Source: Undibacterium umbellatum (lineage in GTDB: Bacteria > Pseudomonadota > Gammaproteobacteria > Burkholderiales > Burkholderiaceae_D). From it: DNA of 64,000 bases. A program made the position numbers and the translations under genes. This document shows, piece by piece, positions 33,449 to 42,925 of the stretch. The stretch spans positions 248,001-312,000 of the forward strand of contig NZ_JACOFX010000004.1 of NCBI RefSeq assembly GCF_014284125.1, written 5' to 3'. The first letter of the stretch is position 1. Each line of letters begins with the position of its first letter. A model generated the notes under the pieces. The model saw only the letters and a program-made list of their open reading frames with translations, had not been told where the DNA came from and did no database searches.

Positions 33449-34288
33449 TCAAAAATCCCCGTCAGTTGACACCGACAATACCCGCCATTGTTGCAATTCC
33501 TGCTGGTGTTTTTCCAGGCTGGCAGCGACGACTTCTACGGCATCAGAACCGGCTGCATAGCGCAATGGTGGTTCTGCCATATTGCTGATGGCCAATACCG
33601 CAGCACCCAGTTTGACCGGGTCACCAGCTTGCTGGTGGTTGTAGCTGGCGAAGGTATCACGGCTGTTGATACCGCTGTTGGCGTAATCGCTTATCGTCTT
33701 GTCGCCATAGCGTACCGATGTCTGGTCAAGAAAATCTGTCCTGAAGAAGCCAGGTTCAACGATAGTAATATGGATACCGAAGCGTGCCACTTCAAGCGCC
33801 AGTGATTCTGAGAATCCTTCGATGGCAAATTTGCTGGCGCAATAGACAGATGCACTTTCAAAACCGGCCACGCCACCTATCGATGACAAGTTGAAGATAT
33901 GCCCGCGCCTTTGTTCACGCATGACAGGCAAGACTGCGCGTGCCATGTTCATGCTGCCATACACATTGGTGTCGAATTGCTGGCGGATTTCTGCGGTGCT
34001 GATTTCTTCAAACAGACCGAGTTGACCATAGCCCGCATTATTGACCAGCACATCCAGGCTGCCAAACTGTGCGCAGGCGGCCTTGACGGCGGCTTGAGCC
34101 TGGGCTTCGTCATTGACATCCAGCGTCAGTGCCAGCACTTTATCACCATAGCTGGCAAACTGGCTTTGCAGTTTGCCGATATCGCGGCCAGTAACGACGA
34201 CCTTGTCGCCACCATCCAGTGCGGCCCTGGCTATGGCTGCGCCTATGCCGCGGGTGGCACCAGTAATTAACCAGGTTTTTTGTTTCAT
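33449..34288 (-). CDS. Short-chain dehydrogenase/reductase (SDR)
   Basis: 279 residues from the ATG at 34288 (AAGG ribosome site; a longer frame reaches 34351). Classical SDR: cofactor motif TGATRGIG (residues 9-16), LDVND, NNAGYGQLG, catalytic Ser in LSSIGG and YCASK (Tyr/Lys about 147-151). The VVVTGRD acceptor after the second strand favours NADPH. It is divergent from an AraC regulator, a common pairing in which the regulator controls the reductase. Substrate unknown. Confidence 0.88.
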   Translation of the reverse strand: MKQKTWLITGATRGIGAAIARAALDGGDKVVVTGRDIGKLQSQFASYGDKVLALTLDVNDEAQAQAAVKAACAQFGSLDVLVNNAGYGQLGLFEEISTAEIRQQFDTNVYGSMNMARAVLPVMREQRRGHIFNLSSIGGVAGFESASVYCASKFAIEGFSESLALEVARFGIHITIVEPGFFRTDFLDQTSVRYGDKTISDYANSGINSRDTFASYNHQQAGDPVKLGAAVLAISNMAEPPLRYAAGSDAVEVVAASLEKHQQELQQWRVLSVSTDGDF

Positions 34289-34456
34289 GATCTGCCTTTC
34301 GAGTATGACCGCTGATTGCGGAATGTGGCCATGATAGGCAGACAGCACCACAAACTAAATGCCGGAAACTTTCTGATTCTTGCCTAATCCTATTGCGCCC
34401 GGCAAATTTGCGGCGATTATTGCTATGATGAATGCCTGTTCCTCTTCTTCACACTT
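34289..34456. promoter_or_regulatory. Divergent SDR/AraC promoter region
   Basis: 168 bases between the divergent starts of the SDR and AraC genes. A likely shared operator region by architecture; no inverted or direct repeat is clear enough to name as the binding site. Confidence 0.35.
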
Positions 34457-35401
34457 ATGCAAAACCAGGACGATATCAACCAGAAACTGGCCAACATGGT
34501 GGCCAGCCTGACGCCGCAAGAGGGCTTTACTGCCTCGGCGCTGGACTATGTGCATTTCATGCGCAGCGACCATGCCTATAGCCGCACGCCTGTCATGTAT
34601 GAGCCCTGCATCTGCATCATCGTGCAGGGGCGCAAGCGGGCCTATCTGGGGGATGCCATGTTTATCTATGATGCGCGGCAATACCTGGTGGTCTCTGCGC
34701 CCATGCCCTTTGAAGCCGATACCGAGGCCAGCACCGAGCAACCCATGCTGGGTATCCATGTCGGCATACAGCAGACCCTGGCGGCAGAACTGGCGCTAGC
34801 AGTTGAAGAGGCACAAATTGCACAGCCTGCCAGCATGAACGGTGGCACAAGCGCAGCCGCAGCCTTCATGTATGCCACGCAGGTGGACGATACCCTGGCC
34901 CAGGCCGTGCTGCGCCTGTTACAAGCCCTGGCATCGCCGCTGGAGGCAAAGATATTGGCACCTGCCATTGTGCGGGAAATTTACTTCCGCATCCTCATGG
35001 GCGAACAGGGCGCAGCCATGCGCGCCGCCCTGAGCCAGGGCAGCCATTTCCAGAAGATCACCCGCGCCCTGCGCAAGATACATGAAGGCTACAGCGACAA
35101 GCTCGATGTGGACAGCCTGGCGCGTGAATCAGGCATGAGCCTGCCCGCCTTTCATCTGCACTTCAAGCAGGTGACCAGCACCACACCCGTCCAGTACATC
35201 AAGGCCATGCGCCTGCACAAGGCACGCCTGCTGATGATACGTTCCGGCATGAATGCCTATACCGCATCGAATACCGTGGGCTATGAAAGCAGCTCACAAT
35301 TCAGCCGCGAATTCAAACGCCTGTTTGGCCGCAGCCCACTGGAAGAAGTCAGGCAGATGCGTACGGCCTTGCGCATGCATGAGGGGGCTGGCTTGAATTG
35401 A
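34457..35401 (+). CDS. AraC-family regulator with AraC_N domain
   Basis: 314 residues. The N-terminal AraC_N-type domain has MYEPCICIIVQGRKRAYLGD and YLVVSAPMPFEAD. The C-terminal DNA-binding part has two HTHs: DVDSLARESGMSLPAFHLHF and ASNTVGYESSSQFSREFKRL followed by FGRSPLEEV. This subfamily typically sits beside oxidoreductases it controls, as here with the divergent SDR. Confidence 0.9.
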   Translation: MQNQDDINQKLANMVASLTPQEGFTASALDYVHFMRSDHAYSRTPVMYEPCICIIVQGRKRAYLGDAMFIYDARQYLVVSAPMPFEADTEASTEQPMLGIHVGIQQTLAAELALAVEEAQIAQPASMNGGTSAAAAFMYATQVDDTLAQAVLRLLQALASPLEAKILAPAIVREIYFRILMGEQGAAMRAALSQGSHFQKITRALRKIHEGYSDKLDVDSLARESGMSLPAFHLHFKQVTSTTPVQYIKAMRLHKARLLMIRSGMNAYTASNTVGYESSSQFSREFKRLFGRSPLEEVRQMRTALRMHEGAGLN

Positions 35402-35544
35402 TTTTATCCCTGGCCTCGTCGCGCAGGCTGACTATCATTCCTGCTCATGTTGCTGGTGTATACTTGCGTCAGCATATCTGAGCCCCCATATTTTTCTTGT
35501 TCTCAACATCTTTACTGGCCTAAACTTTTCTTGCGCCCACCTGC

Positions 35545-36012
35545 ATGACTCAATCAAAAGACCTAATCACCATCGCCACTTTTCTCAATCCCTGGGATGC
35601 CCATATCTTGCGGGGATTGCTGGAATCGGAAGACATCCCGGCATGTCTGGCTAGCGAACATGTAGTCTGGCTCAACTGGCAATGGTCTATGGCATTGGGT
35701 GGCGTAGATTTGCGTGTGCCTTATGCAGCGCAGGACCGCGCCAAAGAAGTGCTTGAGCAGTATATGCAGGGGGATTATGCCGCTGCCCTGCAAGCGGCAA
35801 CGGATGCCGAGTTTGGTGCTGCTGAACAGGCAGATGCTTGCCCGCATTGCGGTAGCCGCGATATCTCAAGCAGCAATACCAACCCGGGCATGCTCAGTGC
35901 TCTCGGTATATATTTTTTCCTGGGCGTTATCGTACCTCAGCCCAAGGCAATAAAGTGCAGGGCTTGTGGTCACTCTCTTAAAGAACTGGCTGAAGATGCA
36001 AGCAAGAGCTAA
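35545..36012 (+). CDS. DUF2007 domain protein with zinc ribbon
   Basis: 155 residues. Residues 8-75 are a DUF2007 (putative signal-transducing) domain: ITIATFLNPWDAHILRGLLESEDIPACL and LRVPYAAQDRAKEVLEQY. The C-terminal part has a CPHC (about residue 99) and CRAC (about 139) pair flanking a hydrophobic stretch, together forming a split zinc ribbon with a membrane-leaning segment (ALGIYFFLGVIVP) between. Possibly a small regulatory or membrane-associated protein; function unknown in the family. Confidence 0.75.
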   Translation: MTQSKDLITIATFLNPWDAHILRGLLESEDIPACLASEHVVWLNWQWSMALGGVDLRVPYAAQDRAKEVLEQYMQGDYAAALQAATDAEFGAAEQADACPHCGSRDISSSNTNPGMLSALGIYFFLGVIVPQPKAIKCRACGHSLKELAEDASKS

Positions 36013-36088
36013 AGTGCGTGGCTTGCCTTGGCCATTTTACAATGTAAAATAGCTCATGTAATTAAGCCAAATCCATCTGGAGTATTTC

Positions 36089-36646
36089 ATGACCATCACC
36101 ATCGTCAACAACACTGGCTACGAAGCTTTCTTCACCATCAACAAAGGCGATCTCGTCATTGCGCATTGGACACACCTGAGTGGCAATGGCAAGCTGGAAA
36201 TCCAGACCGATATGATAGGCACCATCATCGCCAGGGCGAATTTTCTGAATACCGAATACGTCTCTGACAGGATGCAATTGAATGACACCGCCGCCTATGT
36301 CGCGCAGATAGACCAGGACCTGGAAAACAAATCCTATGTCTTGCGCCTGGTGGAAACCGGCAGCAGCAAACCGCCTTTCATGCAGCTCTACAAGACCTGT
36401 ACTCCGCCAGTCAGCTTTATCCTGCAAATGCATGGTTTGTTCGAACAGGAAATCACCCAGGGACGTGGCTTTAACGCACTCAATTTGCAGACCGGCCCCG
36501 GCTATACGGTACAGGCTGTGATCAACGGTATTACGCTGCCGACAGTGAACTTTAGTGATGAAAACGCCAGCATCACTGCGGTGGCGGTAGAAGATAATCC
36601 TGTGGCAGGCTTTTACAAGCTGGAAGTGACTCAATCAACGAACTGA
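36089..36646 (+). CDS. Hypothetical beta-rich protein
   Basis: 185 residues, no signal peptide. The sequence is strand-rich throughout with regular hydrophobic alternation (TITIVNNTGYEAFFTINKGD, FILQMHGLFEQEITQG, ITLPTVNFSDENASITAVAV), suggesting a beta-sandwich. The start, TITIVNNTGY, resembles lectin-like or crystallin-like small proteins, but I do not recognise a specific family. GGAG precedes the ATG. Stand-alone gene. Confidence 0.6.
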   Translation: MTITIVNNTGYEAFFTINKGDLVIAHWTHLSGNGKLEIQTDMIGTIIARANFLNTEYVSDRMQLNDTAAYVAQIDQDLENKSYVLRLVETGSSKPPFMQLYKTCTPPVSFILQMHGLFEQEITQGRGFNALNLQTGPGYTVQAVINGITLPTVNFSDENASITAVAVEDNPVAGFYKLEVTQSTN

Positions 36647-36811
36647 GGGTTGGCAGTATCAACAATCGACGTATGCAGTTTGCAAATTGGGCCAGCCCAA
36701 GCGACGAAACTGCCCCTGGCTCTGGTGTGTATTCCTCTATGCCTGCCCGGAGAACCAGCAGGGAATCCGAACGACATGCTGTTTTCCATCCTATCGAGGA
36801 CTGCTATACGC

Positions 36812-38452
36812 CTACGGACGCACCAAACGCAAGTTGGGGCGTTTGGGTGGCATATCTTCCGCCGCAATCGCATTGACGACCTGCAATTTGGCCTGAGGTC
36901 CCTGCATGGTTCCAAGTTTGAAGCCGCCACCAAGTTGCGCCAGATGGTTTGCCTGCTGCTCCATTAACCTGGACGTGGTCGTGCTCACGCCCAGCAGGAT
37001 GGCGTCTTTGCGGTTCGCGTAATCCATGTCGCTGACTGCGTGCCTGATTTGCCTGATGCTGGCTTCCTGTTCTTTGGTGGAGGCATTGATACTTGCCATC
37101 ACGGTATGGGAATACTGTATGGCAGTGAGCAGATGTTCAGTGCCTGCGCCGCCCTGGCTGATCAGCTTGCTGCCGTTCTCCATTTTCTCCTGCGACTCAT
37201 TGAGCAGATTTTTTATTTCTTTGCTGGCAAGGGCAACACACTGGGCCAAGTGGCGTATTTCTGGTGCTGTCACCGCAAGACCCTGGCTTGCATCAGATGC
37301 AGTGCCGTCTTCCATCGTGGCCTTGAGCGCCAGGGTGTCAATCTGGAAGGCCAGTTCATCAATCACGTGGATGTTGTCGGCAATCTTGTCCGATGCATGC
37401 CGGATTTGTGTGATTGTCTCAAACGCCCCACTGGCCGACTCCATTTTTTTAATGGCAAGTTCGCTACTGTCATCGACCGCTTGCATGGCCTGCCGTGCTT
37501 TCTCACTATTGTGGCGCACTGCTGATGCCAGTTCTTTGGTGGCAGTTGTTATTTGCCTGTGCAAGCTGGCTTGCAGATCAATGCGCGAGGACAACATTGC
37601 ATTATGGTTCACTTGCAGGCCAGATGTTCTGGCGATGTGGGCAGTGTCCAGACGCATGTCCTTGACGGTTTTTGTCAAACCCCTCTGCAATTGCTGCATT
37701 GAGGCCAACAAACTTGTCCCCTCAGTCACATCTGCGGTGATGTTGACATCGAGATCACCGTCAGCAATTTGTCTGGCTATCTGAGCGGCATAAGCTGGCT
37801 CACCACCAAGCTGGCGATACATGACCTGGATAAGGAAGTAAGCCAGTGCTGCGGCCAGTACCAGGCCCAGGGCGATGATAGCCAGTATCAGCTGGTTTGC
37901 TGTGTCGTATCTGGCTTGTGCACTTGCATACTCTTTTTTCGCCAGGTCCAGCTGCGCGGTCCGCAAGCCTTGCACGGCGTTGATGATGGGGCCATGAAGC
38001 GGCTCGGCGAGCCGCTTGATTTCTCTGATTCTTGAGGTGTCAGCATCGCGCAGGGCTTCGATGAGAGGCAAGCTGACTGCGTGGTCGAAACCGATACGCA
38101 AATTTGTCAGTTCGTCTGCTTTTTTTCTGGTTTCTGGTGACATGGAATGAGTTGCAAATTGCATCCACAATTGATCCATATCACGCTTGTCGCGCTCGAT
38201 CTCCTCTGCGCTTGCCTGCATTCCTTCTATTGTTGGATCGGCCAAAGAAGCTGGAATAGCATAGCGACTATTTAATAATAATTTCTCTATGCGGTAGATA
38301 TTATCCAGCACTAACGTGTGCTCTGCATGGCTGGTTTTAAGACCTTGGTGCAAGGCATTCATCGCAAACAGGCCTGCCAGCCCGACCAGTATTATCATCG
38401 CACTCATGATACCCATCACGAGCATCAGCCTGGTTTTTAGCGTCGTCTTCAT
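36812..38452 (-). CDS. Methyl-accepting chemotaxis protein with degenerate signalling tip
   Basis: 546 residues from the ATG at 38452. There is an N-terminal transmembrane helix (MLVMGIMSAMIILVGLAGL), a four-helix-bundle type periplasmic domain of about 150 residues, a second transmembrane helix (ILAIIALGLVLAAALAYFLI), HAMP and a cytoplasmic helical hairpin. The hairpin tip, normally highly conserved ([28 protein letters not shown] region), is strongly altered here: LAFQIDTLALKATMEDGTAS, then DASQGLAVTAPEIRHLA. The EAARAGE segment that contacts CheA/CheW is lost. Methylation-type Glu/Gln pairs are sparse. It may not signal through a canonical array. Confidence 0.82.
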   Translation of the reverse strand: MKTTLKTRLMLVMGIMSAMIILVGLAGLFAMNALHQGLKTSHAEHTLVLDNIYRIEKLLLNSRYAIPASLADPTIEGMQASAEEIERDKRDMDQLWMQFATHSMSPETRKKADELTNLRIGFDHAVSLPLIEALRDADTSRIREIKRLAEPLHGPIINAVQGLRTAQLDLAKKEYASAQARYDTANQLILAIIALGLVLAAALAYFLIQVMYRQLGGEPAYAAQIARQIADGDLDVNITADVTEGTSLLASMQQLQRGLTKTVKDMRLDTAHIARTSGLQVNHNAMLSSRIDLQASLHRQITTATKELASAVRHNSEKARQAMQAVDDSSELAIKKMESASGAFETITQIRHASDKIADNIHVIDELAFQIDTLALKATMEDGTASDASQGLAVTAPEIRHLAQCVALASKEIKNLLNESQEKMENGSKLISQGGAGTEHLLTAIQYSHTVMASINASTKEQEASIRQIRHAVSDMDYANRKDAILLGVSTTTSRLMEQQANHLAQLGGGFKLGTMQGPQAKLQVVNAIAAEDMPPKRPNLRLVRP

Positions 38453-38876
38453 TGCACTGCTCCGATCATCAATCTTTACCAAAAAATAAATCAGCAAAAT
38501 ACATGACAGCGCACAAATATTATTTCAACAACAAGCACCCTGAGGTTTAACTTGTCATGTATTTCACTTTCTTCAAGCGACATATTTGCGGCGTTACTTT
38601 TGCGCTGCTATTCATGAAGGTAGAGGAAAATTGCCGGATGGAAAACCATATTTAGCAATCTTTGACGGTCGGTAATATGAATTCACATTCATATAGAAAT
38701 GATACTAATGGATCATCTTGCCTATCCCAGAATCTGGGGCGCTGCTGGCATACATCACGACGGTGCCATTTTCCTGCATCGTCGTCAAAATAATTGCTGC
38801 TATGTGCGTTATCGAACTGTTCATAACAGTGTAAGCGCGCATGCTCAAGTCTCCACTTACCCAGAAGGACAAGATA
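38453..38876. other. Intergenic region, divergent promoters expected
   Basis: About 424 bases between the chemoreceptor (left) and the PRC-barrel gene (right), transcribed apart. The middle part (38500-38700) is AT-rich. No RNA gene, repeat or additional CDS is recognisable. AAGGACAAGATA precedes the PRC-barrel ATG. Confidence 0.35.
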
Positions 38877-39287
38877 ATGATTGATACTACGTCCAGTACA
38901 TATACGCCCAACGGTCCAGCTGTCAGCAGCAATGGACACCAAGGTCCAGGCCCTGAACTGATGGGTGCCAACACACTTACCGGTAACAACGTCGTCAACC
39001 AGGCCGATGAAAATCTGGGTGACATCAAGGAAATCATGCTGGACATGCGCACAGGCCGTGTTGCCTATGCCGTAGTGGCTTTTGGTGGCATCCTGACCAT
39101 AGGCGAAAAATTGTTTGCCGTACCATGGTCAGCGCTGACGCTCGATACCCTCAACAAACGTTTTGTGTTGAACATCGAAAAAACCCGCTTTGAAAACGCA
39201 CCCGGTTTTGATTCTGACAACTGGCCAGATATGGCCAACCAGGCATGGGCAGACTCCATCCACAGTTACTACGGCCTGACAGTATGA
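38877..39287 (+). CDS. PRC-barrel domain protein
   Basis: 136 residues from the ATG at 38877 (AAGGAC site; an in-frame ATG at 38841 lacks one). The PRC-barrel is visible from MGANTLTGNNVVNQADENLG (Gly-rich strand) through IKEIMLDMRTGRVAYAVVAF to FAVPWSALTLD. The C-terminus has an extra WPDMANQAWADSIHSYYG segment common to stress-associated PRC proteins next to BON/CsbD/ferritin-type genes. It starts a run of stress-type genes. Confidence 0.82.
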   Translation: MIDTTSSTYTPNGPAVSSNGHQGPGPELMGANTLTGNNVVNQADENLGDIKEIMLDMRTGRVAYAVVAFGGILTIGEKLFAVPWSALTLDTLNKRFVLNIEKTRFENAPGFDSDNWPDMANQAWADSIHSYYGLTV

Positions 39288-39383
39288 ATGCATGACGAAA
39301 CGCTGCAAGCGCAGATCGCCGCAGTCAGAAAGACGACCTTGATCTATGAACAGCAGCATTTCGTTTTTGTAGATGACGAGTAA
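39288..39383 (+). CDS. Possible 31-residue ORF abutting the PRC-barrel gene
   Basis: ATG immediately after the PRC-barrel stop codon opens MHDETLQAQIAAVRKTTLIY and continues to a TAA at 39381. No ribosome site of its own is seen, but re-initiation is possible given zero spacing. Could be chance. Confidence 0.25.
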   Translation: MHDETLQAQIAAVRKTTLIYEQQHFVFVDDE

Positions 39384-39469
39384 AAGTGACACAAAAACTG
39401 GTGCTGTTGGCTGAAGAGGCACAGCGCCAGTTTTGCGTCAAAAGTAATAACAAAGCAAGGAGCACGATC

Positions 39470-39664
39470 ATGGACTATACAGAAATGCTGTTCGCCTTTA
39501 ACGTACATGAAAAGGCGGTGCATCAGCGCAGCCGCCATTTGTTCCGCACACCAGAACCCCAGCGTGATGCCGAAGAAAAAACTTATACACTGGAAATGGC
39601 TGTCAATGAAGTATTGGCAGAAACCCGTAAAGTGGCGTTGATGATCAGGACCAGTCCTTACTAG
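39470..39664 (+). CDS. Small hypothetical protein
   Basis: 64 residues from the ATG at 39470, which has a good CAAGGAGCACGATC ribosome site; the frame also runs back to a GTG at 39386 without one. The sequence is charged and helical (EMLFAFNVHEKAVHQRSRHL, LEMAVNEVLAETRKVALMIR). It lies between PRC-barrel and AsmA genes. No family recognised. Confidence 0.5.
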   Translation: MDYTEMLFAFNVHEKAVHQRSRHLFRTPEPQRDAEEKTYTLEMAVNEVLAETRKVALMIRTSPY

Positions 39665-39666
39665 TT

Positions 39667-41769
39667 TTATTTGGCAGTTTTCAACAAACTGCCGCATCCA
39701 CTTTCTTGAGCCGGCCCTGTATTAATCAGGGGCAGCAAGGCAGCAAAAGGGCTCAGCAAGGCCAGTCCGATGGCACCACCGGCGCGCATGGCCATGACGG
39801 TTTTATCGACCGTCACCTGGGGATGTAAAAACGTGCCGCGTACATACAATGGCGCACGCAAGGACAGGATGCGCAAGCCCTTGCTGTTGGGCTTGATCGT
39901 CAGGTTCAAGTCTTCTTTCTGTAAATTGATGCTACCAGTGATGTCTATCAGTGCCTCGTCAGTATCAATCAAAAAACTGCGTGCATTCATTTGACCATTG
40001 GTGACCGAAAAATCTGCCAGCATGCAATTGAGTTTGACCTGTTTGTCACCAGCAAGACGGGTCAGGATGACATTGCCGATATTCAAGCCCATTTCTTCCA
40101 GCAAGAGTTTGCTGACAGAGCCATGGTTGATCACGCTGCTCAGTTCGCCATTGGATGATGCCAGCAACTCAGCCACAGAATCACCGGTGGCAGTCAGCCT
40201 GGCATCGGCATTGATCTCCCCCACAGTCAGCTTTGATGCGGCAAGCGTGGGGATGAATTTTTGCAATTGCACATGTCTTGCCGTCACCTGCATTTTTGCC
40301 CGTATGGCTGGTGCCTGGGCTATATTGCTGTCTTGAACCATTTCCTTGCTCTTGACTTTGTTACCGTCGCCGCCACTGCCATCGAGAGTAATATGCGCCT
40401 GCATCTGTCCACCAGCCAACTCGAAACTCAGGGGTAGCATGGTGATCACGCCATCTTTCATGATCAGCCTGGTTTGCAGTTTGTGTATGGGCAAGACTTT
40501 TTGACGTATCAGTTTGGCGGCGCTCAAGCTTACATCTGCATCGATGCTGCGCCAGCGTTCCGTATGAAAGCTTTCTACTGGCAAGAGTTTGTCAGCAGGT
40601 TGCACGGCTGCCGTACCACGCTTGATTTTGCTGGCATTGGAATCGGCACCAACCAGCGGTGCCAGGTCGATAGATTGCAAAACTTCAGAGCGCATATTGC
40701 CTTGCAACAGGGGACGCAACTTGCCCCCTTTTCTGGTTTGGTAATCCAGGCTGCCAGCGAGGTCGCTGGACCCGACCTTGCCGGTGAATTTTTCATACTT
40801 CCAGTGATTGTCGATCTTGCCCAGGGTGGCACTAAGATGGCCTGCGGTGCTATACGCCGGGGTTTCAGGCAGGACTATGCCGGTCAGCGGATACAAGCGC
40901 GCCATACTATTGCCGGATATTTTCAGTTGCATATTGACGGCTGCCAGTTCGCTGGGCCTGGTGACACTGCCTTCGACACTGACTTTGGTTTGCCCCATTT
41001 GCAATTGTGCCAGGATGGGAAAAGGCTGAGTCTGATTTTGCAAACTCAGGATGGCCCCTGCCTTGCCACTGCCAGTGACAGCTTCGCCATACAGTTTGCC
41101 CTTGAGTTTCCAGCTGATCCCATAGTCAACATCCGTACTGAGGCTGTCTATATCTGCGCTGATGTCTGCATGGCGGATGGCATCTATGTAATGCACTTTG
41201 CCCTGGCTGAGTACCACTCTGTGCAATTCCAGCCGCCAGGGTGAGGATGTAGTGTTTTTCTTGAAGGTCCAGTTATTGCTGCCATCGGCATAGCGCTGCA
41301 AGAACAGGCTGCTGTCCTGGAAGCGCAAAACAGGGATGTCCAGCTTTTTTTCAAGCAAGGCCAGCGGGTTCAGCGAAAAAGACACTTCATTGATCTGTGC
41401 CATGTTTACTGCCGGAATCGGACCCGAGGCGGAAGCGGATGCCGGCACTGGTTTTTCTGGATGCGCTATCCCTGCAATATCTGGTGGCAGGCCGATATGG
41501 ATATCCTGGGCCAGCAAATGCGGCCAGGGAATCTTGCCGCGCCAGCCAGTCACTGTTTCTGGCCCGCTGTGCGGCTCTTCCCAACTCAGGGCCAGATTGC
41601 CGCGTATGCTGAATGGCCGTCCCAGGGCTTCGCTGGTGCGCTCATTGAGCCAGGGCTTGGCGCGATTCCAGTCCATATTGAGTACGATCACCACGAAAAT
41701 AGCCACCAGGCTGATCACCCCCAGCATCAGCCAGAGACTGATGCGCACTATTTTATTGTTGATTTTCAT
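39667..41769 (-). CDS. AsmA-family protein
   Basis: 700 residues. One N-terminal transmembrane anchor (ISLWLMLGVISLVAIFVVIVL) is followed by a long periplasmic part: AsmA N-terminal segment with LGRPFSIRGNLALSW, repeated beta strands, and the C-terminal AsmA-like block GDSVAELLASSNGELSSVIN, LDYQTRKGG-type units and LRAPLYVRGTFLHPQVTVD. AsmA-like proteins form beta-taco channels that help move phospholipids to the outer membrane. Length is normal for the shorter members. It is convergent with the small hypothetical gene. Confidence 0.86.
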   Translation of the reverse strand: MKINNKIVRISLWLMLGVISLVAIFVVIVLNMDWNRAKPWLNERTSEALGRPFSIRGNLALSWEEPHSGPETVTGWRGKIPWPHLLAQDIHIGLPPDIAGIAHPEKPVPASASASGPIPAVNMAQINEVSFSLNPLALLEKKLDIPVLRFQDSSLFLQRYADGSNNWTFKKNTTSSPWRLELHRVVLSQGKVHYIDAIRHADISADIDSLSTDVDYGISWKLKGKLYGEAVTGSGKAGAILSLQNQTQPFPILAQLQMGQTKVSVEGSVTRPSELAAVNMQLKISGNSMARLYPLTGIVLPETPAYSTAGHLSATLGKIDNHWKYEKFTGKVGSSDLAGSLDYQTRKGGKLRPLLQGNMRSEVLQSIDLAPLVGADSNASKIKRGTAAVQPADKLLPVESFHTERWRSIDADVSLSAAKLIRQKVLPIHKLQTRLIMKDGVITMLPLSFELAGGQMQAHITLDGSGGDGNKVKSKEMVQDSNIAQAPAIRAKMQVTARHVQLQKFIPTLAASKLTVGEINADARLTATGDSVAELLASSNGELSSVINHGSVSKLLLEEMGLNIGNVILTRLAGDKQVKLNCMLADFSVTNGQMNARSFLIDTDEALIDITGSINLQKEDLNLTIKPNSKGLRILSLRAPLYVRGTFLHPQVTVDKTVMAMRAGGAIGLALLSPFAALLPLINTGPAQESGCGSLLKTAK

Positions 41770-41936
41770 GAATAAGTAGTTGATGTTTTATTGCCAGACT
41801 ATAGCCTACTGGAAAACAATATGGCTCTATGTACGGCAGCGTACTGACGTCATTTTTGGCGGAGTATATAAAGGAGTCTGGGCGAAGCAAGTCGTCTATC
41901 AGAACTCCTTATTATCTCTTTAACCGGAAAATCATC

Positions 41937-42473
41937 ATGCATGAAGTCAATAGCAATCTCCGCAATGGCATGGACACAGCGGCCATACGCGAAGCAGCCA
42001 AGAATCTTGATGACGGTGCTGTCACCGCAGGGTATCAGGGCAATCGCAAGGAAGTCATCGCCATGCTCAATGGTGCTCTGGCCACCGAACTGGTCTGTGT
42101 CTTGCGCTACAAGCGCCATTATTACACAGTAGCTGGCGTACATAATGGACCTATCAAGGCAGAGTTTTTGCAACATGCCATGGAAGAACAGGGACATGCA
42201 GATTTGCTGGCAGAACGCATCGTCCAGCTCAACGGCAAGCCTGACTTTAACCCGGCCTCACTGGCTGAGCGCAGCCATGCTGAATATGATGATGCCGAGG
42301 ACGTGCGCGCCATGCTGAAAGCCAATCTGATTGCGGAACGTGTGGCCATAGAATCGTACAGGCAGATGCTGGAAAAAATCGGTGACAGCGACCCAACTAC
42401 GCGCCATATGCTGGTGGGAATCATGGCCAAGGAAGAAGAACATGCGGATGATATGCGGGATTTACTGGCATAA
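41937..42473 (+). CDS. Ferritin-like (bacterioferritin/Dps-type) protein
   Basis: 178 residues from the ATG at 41937, which has a GGAAAATC site; the frame extends upstream to 41829. A four-helix ferritin-like domain with di-iron-type ligands is visible: Glu in NGALATELVCVLRYKRHYY, ExxH in HAMEEQGHADLLAERI, Glu in LIAERVAIESYRQM and ExxH in AKEEEHADDM. This is the bacterioferritin-like group common in stress loci near PRC-barrel and DUF883 genes. Iron storage or peroxide protection is the likely role. Confidence 0.86.
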   Translation: MHEVNSNLRNGMDTAAIREAAKNLDDGAVTAGYQGNRKEVIAMLNGALATELVCVLRYKRHYYTVAGVHNGPIKAEFLQHAMEEQGHADLLAERIVQLNGKPDFNPASLAERSHAEYDDAEDVRAMLKANLIAERVAIESYRQMLEKIGDSDPTTRHMLVGIMAKEEEHADDMRDLLA

Positions 42474-42562
42474 GCCAGGCCCGCCATAAAGAAACGCAGC
42501 ATCACCACAGCAGCACCAACTTCAAGAATTGCAGTTCCAACTCAACACCTAAAGGAAATATC

Positions 42563-42868
42563 ATGCTCGAATCTGATTTTAAATCTGTCAACAAAGACAT
42601 CAAAGTATTACTCAAAGATGCGCAAGCATTGTTTAATTCTGCGGCAAGTCTCACCGGCGAAAAAGCCGATGAAATGCGTGCGCGCGGTATGAAGATGGTG
42701 GATGCGGCGATGGCCATGACGCACGATGCGCAAGTGTCGGTCGTGGCCACTGGCAAGCAGATGGCAGTGTCTACCGACACGTATGTCAAGGAACATCCTT
42801 GGAGCACCATAGGCGTGGCTGCAACTGTCGGCATGCTGGTGGGCCTGCTGTGTTGTCGCAAATCTTGA
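42563..42868 (+). CDS. DUF883 / ElaB-YqjD-family membrane-anchored protein
   Basis: 101 residues: amphipathic helices (FKSVNKDIKVLLKDAQALFN, EKADEMRARGMKMVDAAMAM) and a C-terminal anchor STIGVAATVGMLVGLLCC ending in RKS. This is the DUF883 (YqjD/ElaB) pattern of inner-membrane, ribosome-associated stationary-phase proteins. AAAGGAAATATC precedes the ATG. It ends in a bidirectional terminator. Confidence 0.82.
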   Translation: MLESDFKSVNKDIKVLLKDAQALFNSAASLTGEKADEMRARGMKMVDAAMAMTHDAQVSVVATGKQMAVSTDTYVKEHPWSTIGVAATVGMLVGLLCCRKS

Positions 42869-42892
42869 TCAGCTACAGCCAGTTACGCCGAT

Positions 42893-42925
42893 AAAAAAGC
42901 AGCCTGATGTCAAGGCTGCTTTTTT
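42893..42925. terminator. Bidirectional rho-independent terminator
   Basis: Stem AAAAAAGCAGCC / GGCTGCTTTTTT with a loop of about 9 bases. The A- and T-runs flank a GC stem on both sides, so it can end the DUF883 gene rightward and the lipid-transport operon leftward; the lipoprotein gene's stop codon lies inside the loop. Confidence 0.85.
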
